Part shown: piece after piece, positions 26,319-35,901 of the stretch
How the letters are laid out: each line of letters begins with the position of its first letter
Numbering within the stretch: position 1 is the stretch's first letter
Source: Wolbachia endosymbiont (group A) of Pogonocherus hispidulus
GTDB lineage: Bacteria; Pseudomonadota; Alphaproteobacteria; Rickettsiales; Anaplasmataceae
Assembly: GCF_964028195.1 (NCBI RefSeq)
Contig: NZ_OZ034750.1
Location: forward strand, 620,001-684,000
Reading direction: 5' to 3'
DNA length: 64,000 bases
Position numbers and translations under genes: made by a program
The notes under the pieces: model-generated
What the model was told of the DNA's origin: nothing
Databases searched by the model: none
The model's input: only the letters and a program-made list of their open reading frames with translations

Positions 26319-28166
26319 GTGCGCCGTAGAAACACGGAAAGTGTTGAAGCTGTGCAGTAGATGAGGGAGGGCCCCTCGGAGCCGGTTTGCAAGAGCAGGC
26401 TTCAAACAGCCATAAGCTGCTTTGGTAAAGAGCTAAGGTAGTGAGCGTTATGGAAAAGGCACAATTATGTGTCATGTATGAAATAGAGAGACGAACGCAA
26501 GTGAACCACTGATGAAGTGTCGAAAGCGTAGAGACGACGTCAAAACCAGGGGGTAGTCGTTAACCTGGGATGAATCTACAGGGAGCTTGTTTACTGGGTA
26601 GGTGGCGTCCGGCATAAAAGTGGCGTGAATCTATTTTAGGCTATTGCATGGAACTACGGGAACCTGTCGTTTCGATGAAAAGGGAGAAGTCCAAAGAGCT
26701 GATCTCTGAGGATGAGAGTACCGATGCGAAAAACAGGGGCGGATTAGCTCGTAGTAGCGAAGAAGTTTCTGTAATGGAAATGGAGTGAAGGGGCTAAGTT
26801 ATTTAGTTTTAATTATTTATCAACCGAAAGGGAGGAGTTAATGAATGAAACAAAGTCTTTTGATATACCAAAGCAACTTATTTGGAGAGCTTATAAACAA
26901 GTATCGAAAAATAAAGGTGCAGCAGGTGTAGATGAGGTCTCGATAACAAAGTTTGAAGAAAATCTAAAGGATAATCTATACAAATTATGGAATCGGATGT
27001 CATCCGGAAGTTATTTTCCAGAGCCGGTAAAAGCTGTTGCGATACCAAAAGATACAGGAGGGCAAAGAATTTTATGTGTGCCTTCAGTATTCGACAGGAT
27101 AGCGCAAACAGCAGCTACAATGTATCTTGAGCCGTTAGTAGAACCGAAATTTCACGAAGATTCATATGGTTATAGACCAAATAAGTCTGCGCTGGATGCG
27201 GTATACACAGCACGGAAGAGATGTTGGAAAAATGATTGGACGGTAGATCTTGATATATCTGGATTTTTCGACAATCTGGACCACGATTTAGCACTGCAGG
27301 CTATCAAGAAACACACAGACTGCAAATGGGTCATACTGTATGTTGAGAGGTGGATGAAAGCCCCCATTCAGCAAGCAGATGGCAGTAGGGTAACAAGGGA
27401 TAAAGGAGTTCCGCAAGGAGGTTCAATAAGCCCAATCATTTCAAGCATATTTATGCACCATGCGTTTGATATGTGGATGAAACAAAATTATCCAACAGTA
27501 CCATTTGAAAGATATGTAGATGATGCGATAGTGCACTGCAGAACTAAAAGACAGGCAGGATTTATGAAAGTAATGATTGAAGAAAGATTGGCTAAGTGTA
27601 AATTGAAGTTACATCCTGAAAAGACACAGATTGTGTACAGTAAGGATGATGATAGAAAAGAACAATTTCCTAAACAAAGCTTTGATTTTCTAGGTTATAC
27701 TTTTAGACCTAGAGTAGCAAAGAATAAGATGAGGAATTATTTCATCTCATTTCTACCTGCAATTAGTAACAAAGCCAAGAAGAAGATCAAGAAAACCATA
27801 AAGTCATGGAGAATACATCGGATTACATGGACCACACTAGAGGAAATATCGAAGAAAATAGATCCAATAGTCAGAGGCTGGTTTCAGTACTATGGCAGGT
27901 TTTATAAATCAGAGATGTATCCATCTCTCAGAAATATAGAGAGATACCTCATAAGATGGGTCAGGACAAAATATAAGAAACTTCGTGATCACGGAAGACT
28001 AGCAAAGCAATTTCTAGGAAAAGTGAGAAAGAGGTCTCCAAGTATTTTCTATCATTGGACACTTGGGTTAGGATCAAAAGGCTAAATAATGGGAGCTGTA
28101 TAAGCCGAGAGGTTTCCGTGCAGTTCTGCGAGAGACTGGTGGGGAAGTTCCGCCGGTCTACTCTCC
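26319..28166 (+). mobile_element. Inner group II intron, copy 2
   Basis: Same 1848-nt intron as copies 1 and 3, now on the plus strand. It starts GTGCGCCGTAG right after GCTGATGATT and ends ...CTACTCTCC before TTGTTATCAT. The flanks rejoin as A-D-D-F-V-I-I, restoring the host RT. Being inverted relative to copy 1, the two copies form 1.85-kb inverted repeats that could support inversion of the 10.6-kb segment between the first base of copy 1 and the last of copy 2. Confidence 0.88.
26841..28085 (+). CDS. ltrA-like: Group II intron reverse transcriptase/maturase (inner intron, copy 2)
   Basis: A 414-aa RT-maturase with the same protein sequence as the copy at 17662-18906. Its own catalytic segment is coded GTAGATGATGCG, which differs from the GATGA(T/C)T target used by this intron, so it is not an obvious target for itself. 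Strong GGGAGGAG site before ATG. Confidence 0.93.
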   Translation: MNETKSFDIPKQLIWRAYKQVSKNKGAAGVDEVSITKFEENLKDNLYKLWNRMSSGSYFPEPVKAVAIPKDTGGQRILCVPSVFDRIAQTAATMYLEPLVEPKFHEDSYGYRPNKSALDAVYTARKRCWKNDWTVDLDISGFFDNLDHDLALQAIKKHTDCKWVILYVERWMKAPIQQADGSRVTRDKGVPQGGSISPIISSIFMHHAFDMWMKQNYPTVPFERYVDDAIVHCRTKRQAGFMKVMIEERLAKCKLKLHPEKTQIVYSKDDDRKEQFPKQSFDFLGYTFRPRVAKNKMRNYFISFLPAISNKAKKKIKKTIKSWRIHRITWTTLEEISKKIDPIVRGWFQYYGRFYKSEMYPSLRNIERYLIRWVRTKYKKLRDHGRLAKQFLGKVRKRSPSIFYHWTLGLGSKG

Positions 28167-28999
28167 TTGTTATCATACATGAGAGTGAAGAGATTATTCT
28201 GAAGGCTAAGGAGCTAGTCGAAAGTTGGTTAAAAACTATCGGGTTAGAGCTAAAACCTTCAAAAACAAAGATCTCTCACACTCTCAAGTTTTCCAATGGA
28301 CAGAAACCAGGCTTCGATTTTCTTGGTTTCACAATACGACAATATCCAGTGAAAAGTAAGAAAGGTTACAAGTTATTGATTAAACCAAGTCGTAGTTCTG
28401 TTAAACAGCATACGCTGGTTATTAAACATGAGTTAAGGGAAATGCGAGGCGAATCGCAAGAAGCTGTAATAAATAACCTCAATCCAATTGTTAGAGGATG
28501 GTGTCAGTACTACACTTCGGCAGTCTCAAGCAAAATCTTTAACTCAATGGATATGATTATGCACACCCAACTTTGGAGGTGGGCAAAATATAGACACCCA
28601 AACAAAGGAGGATGCTGGATTAAGAGAAAATACTTTAAAAGGTATGGTAACGAAAATTGGAGATTTATGACAGGTAACGGAATACGTATTACAAAACATG
28701 GAGAATATGCCAGTAGATGGCATATCAAAGTGAGAGGAACCAAATCTCCTTATGATGGAGACTGGCCATACTGGGGAAGTCGTTTGAGCACAATTCCAGG
28801 AAAATCGCCACAAGTAATAAAACTATTGAAGATACAACAAGGTAAATGTAATTATTGTCATCTTTGGTTTAGATTTGATGACTTAGCACATGTGCATCAT
28901 CAGGACCGCAATAGACTCAATAATAACATCAAAAACTTATCCTTGTTACATAAGCATTGTCATGACCAATTACACGGAAGTCTGCGTGACAAGCACTGA
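28167..28999 (+). CDS. Outer intron 2 RT/maturase, 3' part with HNH domain
   Basis: C-terminal half of the outer intron 2 RT after the YADD break: VIIHESEEIILKAKELVESW, thumb (LELKPSKTKISHT), GFDFLGFTIRQYP, maturase domain (NPIVRGWCQYYTSAVSSKIF). It ends with an HNH endonuclease domain (KCNYCHLWF with LAHVHHQDRNR, NNIKNLSLLHKHCHDQLHG) having the Cys pair, His-His, Asn and His. The HNH would cut the bottom strand during retrohoming. The first residue (F) is shared across the inner intron junction. An identical copy lies at 60709-61541. Confidence 0.85.
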
Positions 29000-29270
29000 A
29001 TTACAGAGAAGCCGGATAACGGGAAACTGTTAAGTCCGGTTTTGAAGCCGAGGGGGGAAAGGCGACTTTCTCTCCTTAGGTAACAATAACTGTTTACTGG
29101 GATTTTAAAGAGGTTACATGGGTTTTTGATAAAGATGCTATTCCCCCCCTATCCAAATCACTAATAACGCTATAACAATCCTCTAAAACGCTTTAAAGAA
29201 CAGTGTTGCAGTAGAATCGGCTAAAATTAGCAGAGAATGTTTTGATTCCTTTCTTCTCACAGTGAAAACC

Positions 29271-30122
29271 TCAATCTTTAATCTTCTTGAGAAAATTATC
29301 CGAAGAAACAACTTTTACACCTCGCGCTTTCTCAAATGCCTCTCTTGCTACACTAGCATTTTTACCACCATCTTTTGCCGCCTCTAAATTCTCATAATAA
29401 CCCTGTGCATCTTTGATTTTTACTTCATCAATAGTTGCTTGTTCGCCAAGCATGTTGAAAATTAGCTCAATTGGTGTCATATGGTCCCTTAATGGTTGCT
29501 TCTTTAGACCCTTGAGATCTTTATGTTCTTTAGTCCTGATACCAAAAGTTGCCTGAGAGATCACATCTGTCAATATTGCATATTCCTTGCCTTCAAGATG
29601 CTTATTATTATGGTCGGATATTTTTCTGTTATCCCATTCTTTTGTGAGTTGATTTCTTACAGATATGGATTGCATTCTCCTCTGTATCCACTCTTTAGAG
29701 TATCCTTTTGCAACATAATCAGCATAGGCTCGTTTAAATGCCAGCTCTGGATTTTCATATTCTTGTAATCTTTCATACCCGACTTTTGCAAGCCAACGTT
29801 TAAACTGCTCAACCTTTTTGGAAGGAACAGACTGTAAGATACGCAATAACCCCTCAACATTTGTACAATTAGCATTCTGTTTACCACCTTTTGTTTTAAT
29901 TTCAAGGGGGGTGACAAATTGTCCCCATCCTTCAGAAAGCCCTATATCTCTGCTTTTCATCTTTTTTAGGTAATCAGATGGGTTCTTACTACCTGTGAAA
30001 GAAGCTATTACCTCTGTTATTACATACCACCACTCTCCATTGTGTAATACTCTAGTTACATTGTTATTATCAAATGCAGTAGTCTCAATATCTCCTTCTT
30101 TTAAAGTTAAAGTGTCAATCAT
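29271..30122 (-). CDS. BRO-N / DinD-like antirepressor-type protein
   Basis: A 283-aa protein with an N-terminal Bro-N domain (VTRVLHNGEWWYVITEVIASFTGSKNPSDYLKKMK, then CTNVEGLLRILQSVPSKKVEQFKRWLA). The C-terminal half resembles DinD (RNQLTKEWDNRKI, YAILTDVISQATFGIRTKEHKDLKGL, LRDHMTPIELIFNMLGEQAT, KGGKNASVAREAFE-like). Bro-N proteins are phage antirepressors or DNA-binding regulators, and DinD modulates RecA in E. coli. Which role applies here is not decidable. A GTCTCC/GGAGAC inverted repeat lies 76 nt upstream. Identical copy at 61813-62664. Confidence 0.8.
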   Translation of the reverse strand: MIDTLTLKEGDIETTAFDNNNVTRVLHNGEWWYVITEVIASFTGSKNPSDYLKKMKSRDIGLSEGWGQFVTPLEIKTKGGKQNANCTNVEGLLRILQSVPSKKVEQFKRWLAKVGYERLQEYENPELAFKRAYADYVAKGYSKEWIQRRMQSISVRNQLTKEWDNRKISDHNNKHLEGKEYAILTDVISQATFGIRTKEHKDLKGLKKQPLRDHMTPIELIFNMLGEQATIDEVKIKDAQGYYENLEAAKDGGKNASVAREAFEKARGVKVVSSDNFLKKIKD

Positions 30123-31289
30123 ATTGAAAATAAGTTTATTCTAAAAACCAAATATAAACTAAGTTGCTTTTTATTACTAATAAATAGTGGAAATTTTGTC
30201 TCCGTTATGTATGATAAAATTGGAGACGTAAATTTTGATCTTTATCTCCATTTTAAGCGGCAATCAAGTTTTACGAGCTTCTGTTTCTTCTTCTATGGCA
30301 GTAACTTTTTTCCTTGAGCTACCTCTACAATTTGCTGATTTCATTACTGAGAGTTTTGCAATTAATTGCTCAGGGGTTTTAAACAAAAGCTGTTTTACTG
30401 ACATACTTTGCTATACCGAAATTATGAAAACTGTTCACTTTTTTGAAAAAATATTTTACAATGAATAAAAAATGTGATAAACTAAAGCGAGGTTTTTTTT
30501 ATAACAAGTAAAAGTTTAAAGTAAAAAATAATTTAGAAATGCCTCGTAATCGAGTTTTAAGCTACCCTACATGAGTAACTTAGGTCTTGGTGGTATAATT
30601 CTACCCTGAAGTCGTAGAATCGTTTTAAAACCGCATTAAAGGTTATTTGTTGTATTTATGAATATTTTAAGACTTTTTCTTGTGGCATTTCCGGGTCCTT
30701 TAACTTCTTTTTTTCACTCCCTTGGCATTACTTTAATTCTAGTTGACCTTACTAATTCATTATATATTTTCATATTGTTTATTATTATTTCCTATATTAT
30801 TAATATATATATGTATAGTATTATTTACATATTATAATAATATATAAGATTTTCGGAAAATGGAAAGCTAGCTACTGTAGCGGATTTTAGGGCGATCTGA
30901 TTCATTAAGTCTTTTGGAAGTGGAAAAATAACGTCTTATAGATATTGAATGGATAAAAATACAGAATTTCAATAGTTTAGGTGTATTGTATTTTTGTTGC
31001 CTTATTTTGAAATTTTGCCGGAAATCACGGAAACTATAAAACCCAGATCGGCTTAAAGTTTACTTCTTAAATGCTTTTTGGTAGCTCTCTATGACCCCTT
31101 TTAAAACGCAATTATGGACCATCTTTATCGAATCACTTTATATTTTTATTATAGGTTGTAGTAAGAGGGAAACGAACAGAGATATTGTATACAACTTTCT
31201 TCTATGTATCAATTGACTGGCTCTGCGTCTAAAAATTTGTCACTTAAAGCAGAAGGTGCTATATATGCAGTACATGGCTAAGGAAGTAT
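30123..31289. repeat. Intergenic region with hairpin element and left RhuM-flanking repeat
   Basis: No gene is supported in these 1.17 kb. At 30198-30227 an inverted repeat GTCTCC-18 nt-GGAGAC lies in a longer conserved stretch that recurs at 36979-37008. At 30536-30634 lies a repeat of about 100 nt that recurs at 32562-32659 on the other side of the RhuM gene, with weaker AT-rich similarity continuing about 250 nt further on both sides. A 77-aa frame at 30235-30468 has no ribosome binding site and is not called. Confidence 0.6.
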
Positions 31290-32321
31290 ATGAACAACAA
31301 ATCACTAGATTATAATGAAATTTTGTTCTACGAAACAGACGACGGAAAGGTATGTATTGAAGTTAGATTTGAAAATGAAAATCTATGGCTTACTCAGAAA
31401 CATATGGCAGAGTTATTTGACTGTTCAATTGATAATATTTCATTGCACTTAAAGAACATTTATCTATGTAAAGAACTAGACAAAAATTCAACTACCGAGG
31501 AATCCTCGATAGTTCAAAAAGAGGGAGAAAGAGAGGTAAAACGTGATGTAATTTTCTACAATTTAGAGGCTGTGATATCAGTTGGTTATCGTGTTAATTC
31601 AGAGCGTGGTGCTGCTTTTCGTACATGGGCAACTGATAAACTAAAGAAGTATATTTTCAAAGGTTTTGTGATTGATAGCAATAGATTTAAAAATGGCTCT
31701 AAATTTGACACTCGATTTTTTGATGAGTTACTTGAAGAAATTAGAGAAATTCGTGCAAGTGAGCGTGTGGCTTATCAGAAAATCACAGACATTTATGCAA
31801 CTTCAGTAGACTATGCAAGCTGTTCAACCGAAACGAAAAATTTCTTTGCTGTAGTGCAGAATAAATTGCATTTTGCTATTACTGGAAATACAGCAGCAGA
31901 AATTATTGCAAACAGAGTGGATGGAAGTAAACCTAATATGGGCTTAACAAATTGGCGTAAGGCACCTAAGGGAAAAATCTTTCTTTCTGACACGCAAGTA
32001 GCAAAAAACTATTTAGATAAAAATGAAATTGCTCAGCTAAACAGGATAGTAAATATGTATATAGATTATGCAGAGTTTCAAGCTGCCAGAGGTAAAATAA
32101 TGTATATGAAGGATTGGAAAGAGAAACTTGATGCATTTTTAAAATTTAATGAGCAAGATATATTGCAGAGTTATGGCAAAGTCTCTCATGAAGTAGCAAT
32201 TACCTTAGCTACAAAAGAATATGAGATATTTAGAAAAACACAGGACAAGTCATACAAGTCAGATTTTGATAAATTGATAGAAGAAAAGAAAAGTCTTGAT
32301 CAAAAAAGTGTAAAAGCTTAG
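31290..32321 (+). CDS. RhuM-family protein
   Basis: A 343-aa protein of the RhuM (virulence protein) family. Recognised by the N-terminal ENENLWLTQKHMAELFDCSIDNISLHLKNIY, the central KRDVIFYNLEAVISVGYRVNSERGAAFRTWATDKL and the C-terminal INRIVNMYIDYAEFQAARG-type helix. The first part looks like an HTH; the biochemical function of the family is unknown. AGGAAG lies 7 nt before the ATG. The gene is enclosed by direct repeats, and its first 169 nt recur at the end of the window (63832 onward). Confidence 0.88.
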   Translation: MNNKSLDYNEILFYETDDGKVCIEVRFENENLWLTQKHMAELFDCSIDNISLHLKNIYLCKELDKNSTTEESSIVQKEGEREVKRDVIFYNLEAVISVGYRVNSERGAAFRTWATDKLKKYIFKGFVIDSNRFKNGSKFDTRFFDELLEEIREIRASERVAYQKITDIYATSVDYASCSTETKNFFAVVQNKLHFAITGNTAAEIIANRVDGSKPNMGLTNWRKAPKGKIFLSDTQVAKNYLDKNEIAQLNRIVNMYIDYAEFQAARGKIMYMKDWKEKLDAFLKFNEQDILQSYGKVSHEVAITLATKEYEIFRKTQDKSYKSDFDKLIEEKKSLDQKSVKA

Positions 32322-33147
32322 GGCTAAATCTCATAAAAGTAAAGAAATCAGGAAGAGGTAAAAATTATAGAATCGCTTTATATTGTTTCTTCTGAGCATT
32401 TATCTTTCGTTTCTTTTGCCAGATAGCTTGAAAGAGGTGTATATGAGCTGAAAAATATCAAGTGAGTTTTCTAAATAAGACCCATACAAATTTTTTCTTT
32501 ACAATGAATAAAAATGACGTTAAACTTATGCATAAGTTTATTTGCACCAATGGAATCATTAAGAATGCCTCATAATCGAGTTTTAAGCTACCTTACATGA
32601 GTAACTTAGGTCTTGGTGGTATAATTGACCCTGAAGTTGTAGAATCGTTTTAAAACCGCGCTAATTGTATCTTTCATTAAATGTAAATATCTTAATAATA
32701 TTTTGTGGCAGCCTTTCTGGACTTCTTTCTTTTTGCTGTTTAAGTTATTGTACTTTATTTGCATTTTACTATTATTTTATATTATCTATTATTATTTATT
32801 ACTATTATATATATATAATATATAAGGGTTTTAGGAACGTAGAATCCGCTATACTGGCTGACTTCAGACACATAATAACTAGGAACACTTTTAGGAATAG
32901 AGGGCAAAAGGTTAGGATTCAAGCGATCTTTAGCTTCCTAGTTTCTCATTACTTATTTAGTAACCAAGGAATCAGGAATATAATTCAACCATTTGATGTC
33001 TTACCCCTTCTTAATTGAAATCATAGCTTATAATAGGGTTGTGATTTTTGGCTCCGAAGTTAGTATTTTTGATTGAGTAGATGACAGATTGAATAGAGAA
33101 AATAGGGCAACTCTAAAATATTTAAAGAGCCACCCATAAAGAAAGAC
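32322..33147. repeat. Intergenic region with right RhuM-flanking repeat
   Basis: Contains the second copy of the 100-nt repeat (32562-32659) and an AT-rich low-complexity stretch to about 32830. A 117-aa frame at 32665-33018 is composed of AT-rich low-complexity sequence and is not a credible gene. Nothing else is supported. Confidence 0.5.
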
Positions 33148-35343
33148 TTATAAGTTTTGTCTACAGCTAAGATCTTCAGCCCCAGGAGTGAATTGCCCTA
33201 CACCACGAGCAAATGGTCCTGTTATAACGTCAAGCCATTTATCTTCTTTTGCACCTGTAGACATTCCTTTAACTAACTGCTTTGCTTGTAAAAGTTCCTG
33301 AACTATACGCTCTAGTCGATCCCTTCCCATGCTGTGAAAAACTTCAGGTAGTCTATGCCGTTGCTTATATACTCCTGTGCTTCCTGTGTGAGTAAATGGG
33401 TGTCCTGCAACAGCAGATCGTGTAATTGCATCAGTAAGACATATTTTAAGGTCTTTTTCACTAGCATTTTTAACTGTTAGTTGTATTGTTATATCTTCTA
33501 GTAGCCCTGTTTCCTGATTTCTTAGGTAAGTTCTTACAGTGCGATCAGCTAAACCATTGGCTTTCACAACTGCCCCATGAAACAAAGCATTCTGTCTTGG
33601 TGTTTCTCCTACTGCCTTAAAGATTTCTAGCCTAGCTGTATTTTCTATTGGCCAAAAAGCGTATGAGCATCTAACACCATTAACAAGAGCAGAGGTACCT
33701 CTAATTGCATCGCGTGCTTGTTCAGCAGTTAATATCGGTTTTTCTCCTTTTGGCTTTCTCATGTGATGAGCAGTAATTATCGAAGCTCCAGTACTACATG
33801 CTAAATCAGATAATACGCACATTAGATAATCCCCTACAGCTGGATCAGCATTTATATCTGCATGGATAAATGAAGCAAGTGGATCAAATACTATCAATTT
33901 CAGATCTTTAATTTCCTCGAGCTGTTTCATTACGGATTCGAATTCAGGAGAAACTTCGACGATTTTACCACGAACATTTCTGAGTATTGTAAGTGATCCT
34001 CTGACGTTTGGCAGTGGTACAATAAATAATTTATCTTTATGTTTCAACCTTTCACACTTAGGGTCGAGTCGTTCTAAGCGGCGGTGTATCTCACTTGCAT
34101 CATCTTCTGCTGAAAAAATCACTACTGATCCATGTTCAGTAACAAGTGAACCAAAGCCACACATCTGATCCTTATCACTTGCAACCTTAAGCGCTAGGTC
34201 AAGAAGAAGCATACCTTTGCCTGTATCTCCCATTGCTGCTATTATTGAAGTAACACCTAAAGGAAATAGACCTTCAACAAGAAACTTTTGCTCTGGTACC
34301 GGACCTACAAAGCGCTCTGCACTCCAATCTAAAATGTTAAGTGGCTGTTTTGTGGATCTTTCTAAACTTTTCATATTTGAAGTATTTGGAATGTCAGTAG
34401 ATGGGGTATCAATAGTAAGTAAAGGAGTTGAAGCTAAAAATTCTTCAATGCTTATACCATCCTTTACACAATCAGCGGCATCCCATTTCTCAGGCTTATC
34501 TTGAGGAATTTCAAGCACAGCAAGTGATGCAACTCCAAGATCTAACAGCTTTTTTGCAGCATTTTCAGCATATCGTTTGCCTGCTTCATCATTATCTGGC
34601 CAAATAATAATATTTTTACCTTTAAGGGGTGACCAGTCTGTTTTATCAACATCTGCGTTTGCTCCAGACATTGTTGTTGTAGCTGCAATCCCTTGTTCTA
34701 TCAAGCTTTCTGCACATTTTTCTCCTTCAACCAGAATAACTTTATCAGATTTTAAGATTTCTGGAATGTTGTAGAGTGGCCTTATTTCTGGTGCAGCAAA
34801 CTTAGATCGTTTTACATCAAAAGGCTTGTATACTTTTTTCTTTCCAGGAGGATCAGAACGATAAACTTTTACAATGATCTGGCCATTTTCATCATAATAA
34901 TTCCAACTGTGGGTAATAAATTTCTCGAAAGCCTTTGCGCATTTTTTGCCATATCCAAGCCATTCACTTATAGAAGCCATCACTTCACAAAAGTCTCTCT
35001 TTGTATCTTTTCCCTGTGCACTTGCCCAAATATCAAGAACATCACCTTTCTGCCCAGTTGCAAAATCCTGCCAGAGTCCGGCTTTTCCACCAGTTAATGC
35101 TACTCTGAGGCTTTGTCCTTTGTTACCATGCACATCACCTATTCGGAATTCATCTCCATGAAAAGTTCCCCTTGGGAATAAATAAGAAAGGCATGATCTT
35201 ATGTTTAATAATAAGTGTCTTTTAATTTCTTCTACATCAAATTGCTCTAATGGTTCTAAATGTGAGACAGTATTGTTAAAATCATAATATTCATCATTTA
35301 AAGTATTTTTTTGTTTGACATCAGTTAAAAAATCTTGTACCAT
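33148..35343 (-). CDS. Toprim primase / RepA-type helicase (phage replication)
   Basis: A 731-aa two-domain replication protein. Residues about 195-300 are a Toprim domain: KVILVEGEKCAESLIEQG with the catalytic Glu, and NIIIWPDNDEAGKRYAENA with the D-x-D pair. Upstream is a primase-associated region (GGKAGLWQDFATGQKGDVLDIWA). From about 350 a RecA/RepA-like ATPase follows with GVTSIIAAMGDTGKGMLLLD (Walker A, about 372), LKLIVFDPLASFIHAD (Walker B) and ITAHHMRKPKG. It would prime and unwind DNA for prophage replication. AGGAG precedes the ATG at a suitable distance. Confidence 0.88.
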   Translation of the reverse strand: MVQDFLTDVKQKNTLNDEYYDFNNTVSHLEPLEQFDVEEIKRHLLLNIRSCLSYLFPRGTFHGDEFRIGDVHGNKGQSLRVALTGGKAGLWQDFATGQKGDVLDIWASAQGKDTKRDFCEVMASISEWLGYGKKCAKAFEKFITHSWNYYDENGQIIVKVYRSDPPGKKKVYKPFDVKRSKFAAPEIRPLYNIPEILKSDKVILVEGEKCAESLIEQGIAATTTMSGANADVDKTDWSPLKGKNIIIWPDNDEAGKRYAENAAKKLLDLGVASLAVLEIPQDKPEKWDAADCVKDGISIEEFLASTPLLTIDTPSTDIPNTSNMKSLERSTKQPLNILDWSAERFVGPVPEQKFLVEGLFPLGVTSIIAAMGDTGKGMLLLDLALKVASDKDQMCGFGSLVTEHGSVVIFSAEDDASEIHRRLERLDPKCERLKHKDKLFIVPLPNVRGSLTILRNVRGKIVEVSPEFESVMKQLEEIKDLKLIVFDPLASFIHADINADPAVGDYLMCVLSDLACSTGASIITAHHMRKPKGEKPILTAEQARDAIRGTSALVNGVRCSYAFWPIENTARLEIFKAVGETPRQNALFHGAVVKANGLADRTVRTYLRNQETGLLEDITIQLTVKNASEKDLKICLTDAITRSAVAGHPFTHTGSTGVYKQRHRLPEVFHSMGRDRLERIVQELLQAKQLVKGMSTGAKEDKWLDVITGPFARGVGQFTPGAEDLSCRQNL

Positions 35344-35875
35344 AAATTGAAACTCCTTTTAAGATTAAGCGTTTGAAAGGTTTTTGAGTAAGGCTGTTTT
35401 GATTGGGGTCTTACTCTCTTCTTATGAAGTAAAAACTCCAATAGGAGGTTCTCTTGGCAAGGCTATATTAAGAAATAAAGGAAGTCAGTTTAGGTTTATA
35501 GTGAAAAGTGAAATTTAAGGTTTTAGTATCTTCTTTCTTTTAAGAAAAAATGCTCTACTATAACTCTACTACATTTTACTCACTATGTCAACCTCTTAGT
35601 TTTTATTTTGTTGATATATTGCATACTACTAATATGTAAGGAATTTTGGCTAAACCTTCCCATATACGCAGGCATAGTTTAATTTAAGGTGGAATTATAA
35701 GCGAATAGAAAACCCTCTACTATATATATACCGGGTTTCTTATGACTTTTTCTGAAAAAATTAAAAACTTTTTTCTTTGGAGGAGTTTGGCCTGATATGC
35801 TACCTATTAATGATTTAATGATAATCTTTTCAAGCCATCTGTAAAAATGAAAAGTTTCTGAAAACGGCAATTATA
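35344..35875. other. AT-rich gap before the IS630 element
   Basis: No gene is supported. A third copy of the recurring AT-rich motif (CCCTCTACTATATATATACC) starts at 35713. The 63-aa frame at 35679-35870 has no start signals and is not called. Confidence 0.4.
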
Positions 35876-35901
35876 GCTCTTCTCATAATAGTCGGAACAA
35901 A

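Larger units (their letters stand above)
24935..29084 (+). mobile_element. Outer group II intron 2 (host of a nested intron)
   Basis: A 4150-nt group II intron: 2302 nt of its own plus the inner intron at 26319-28166. The 5' end is GTGCGATCC. Near the 3' end, domain V is seen as GCCGGATAACGGGAAACTGT with its partner AGTCCGG. Domain VI follows with the candidate branch A at 29078, 7 nt before the end (A-GGTAAC). The long 5' RNA region occupies 24935-25441. Its RT carries an HNH endonuclease domain in the 3' half. Confidence 0.8.
26319..31458 (+). repeat. Long exact direct repeat, left copy (right copy 58861-64000)
   Basis: Every landmark from the first base of inner intron copy 2 through the first 169 nt of the RhuM gene recurs at a constant offset of 32542: intron ends, both RTs, HNH, BRO gene and intergenic elements. 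I saw no difference. Identity on the left begins at the intron boundary (only about 8 nt of shared target precede it). The right limit is beyond the window. Confidence 0.9.

Noticed and set aside
29085-29195. 3' exon of outer intron 2 as a gene fragment (ITVYWDFKEVTWVFDKD...)
   Set aside because: It reads about 30 codons in one frame after the intron, but the 5' exon side has a TGA five codons before the junction and no recognisable family.
30235-30468. 77-aa ORF upstream of RhuM (copy at 62777-63010)
   Set aside because: No ribosome binding site and no homologous pattern. The short Ser/Leu-rich sequence could be the remnant of an antirepressor-like gene but cannot be supported.
32665-33018. 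117-aa plus-strand ORF
   Set aside because: Made of AT-rich low-complexity DNA (Tyr/Ile/Phe runs), overlaps a repeat, and has no ribosome binding site.
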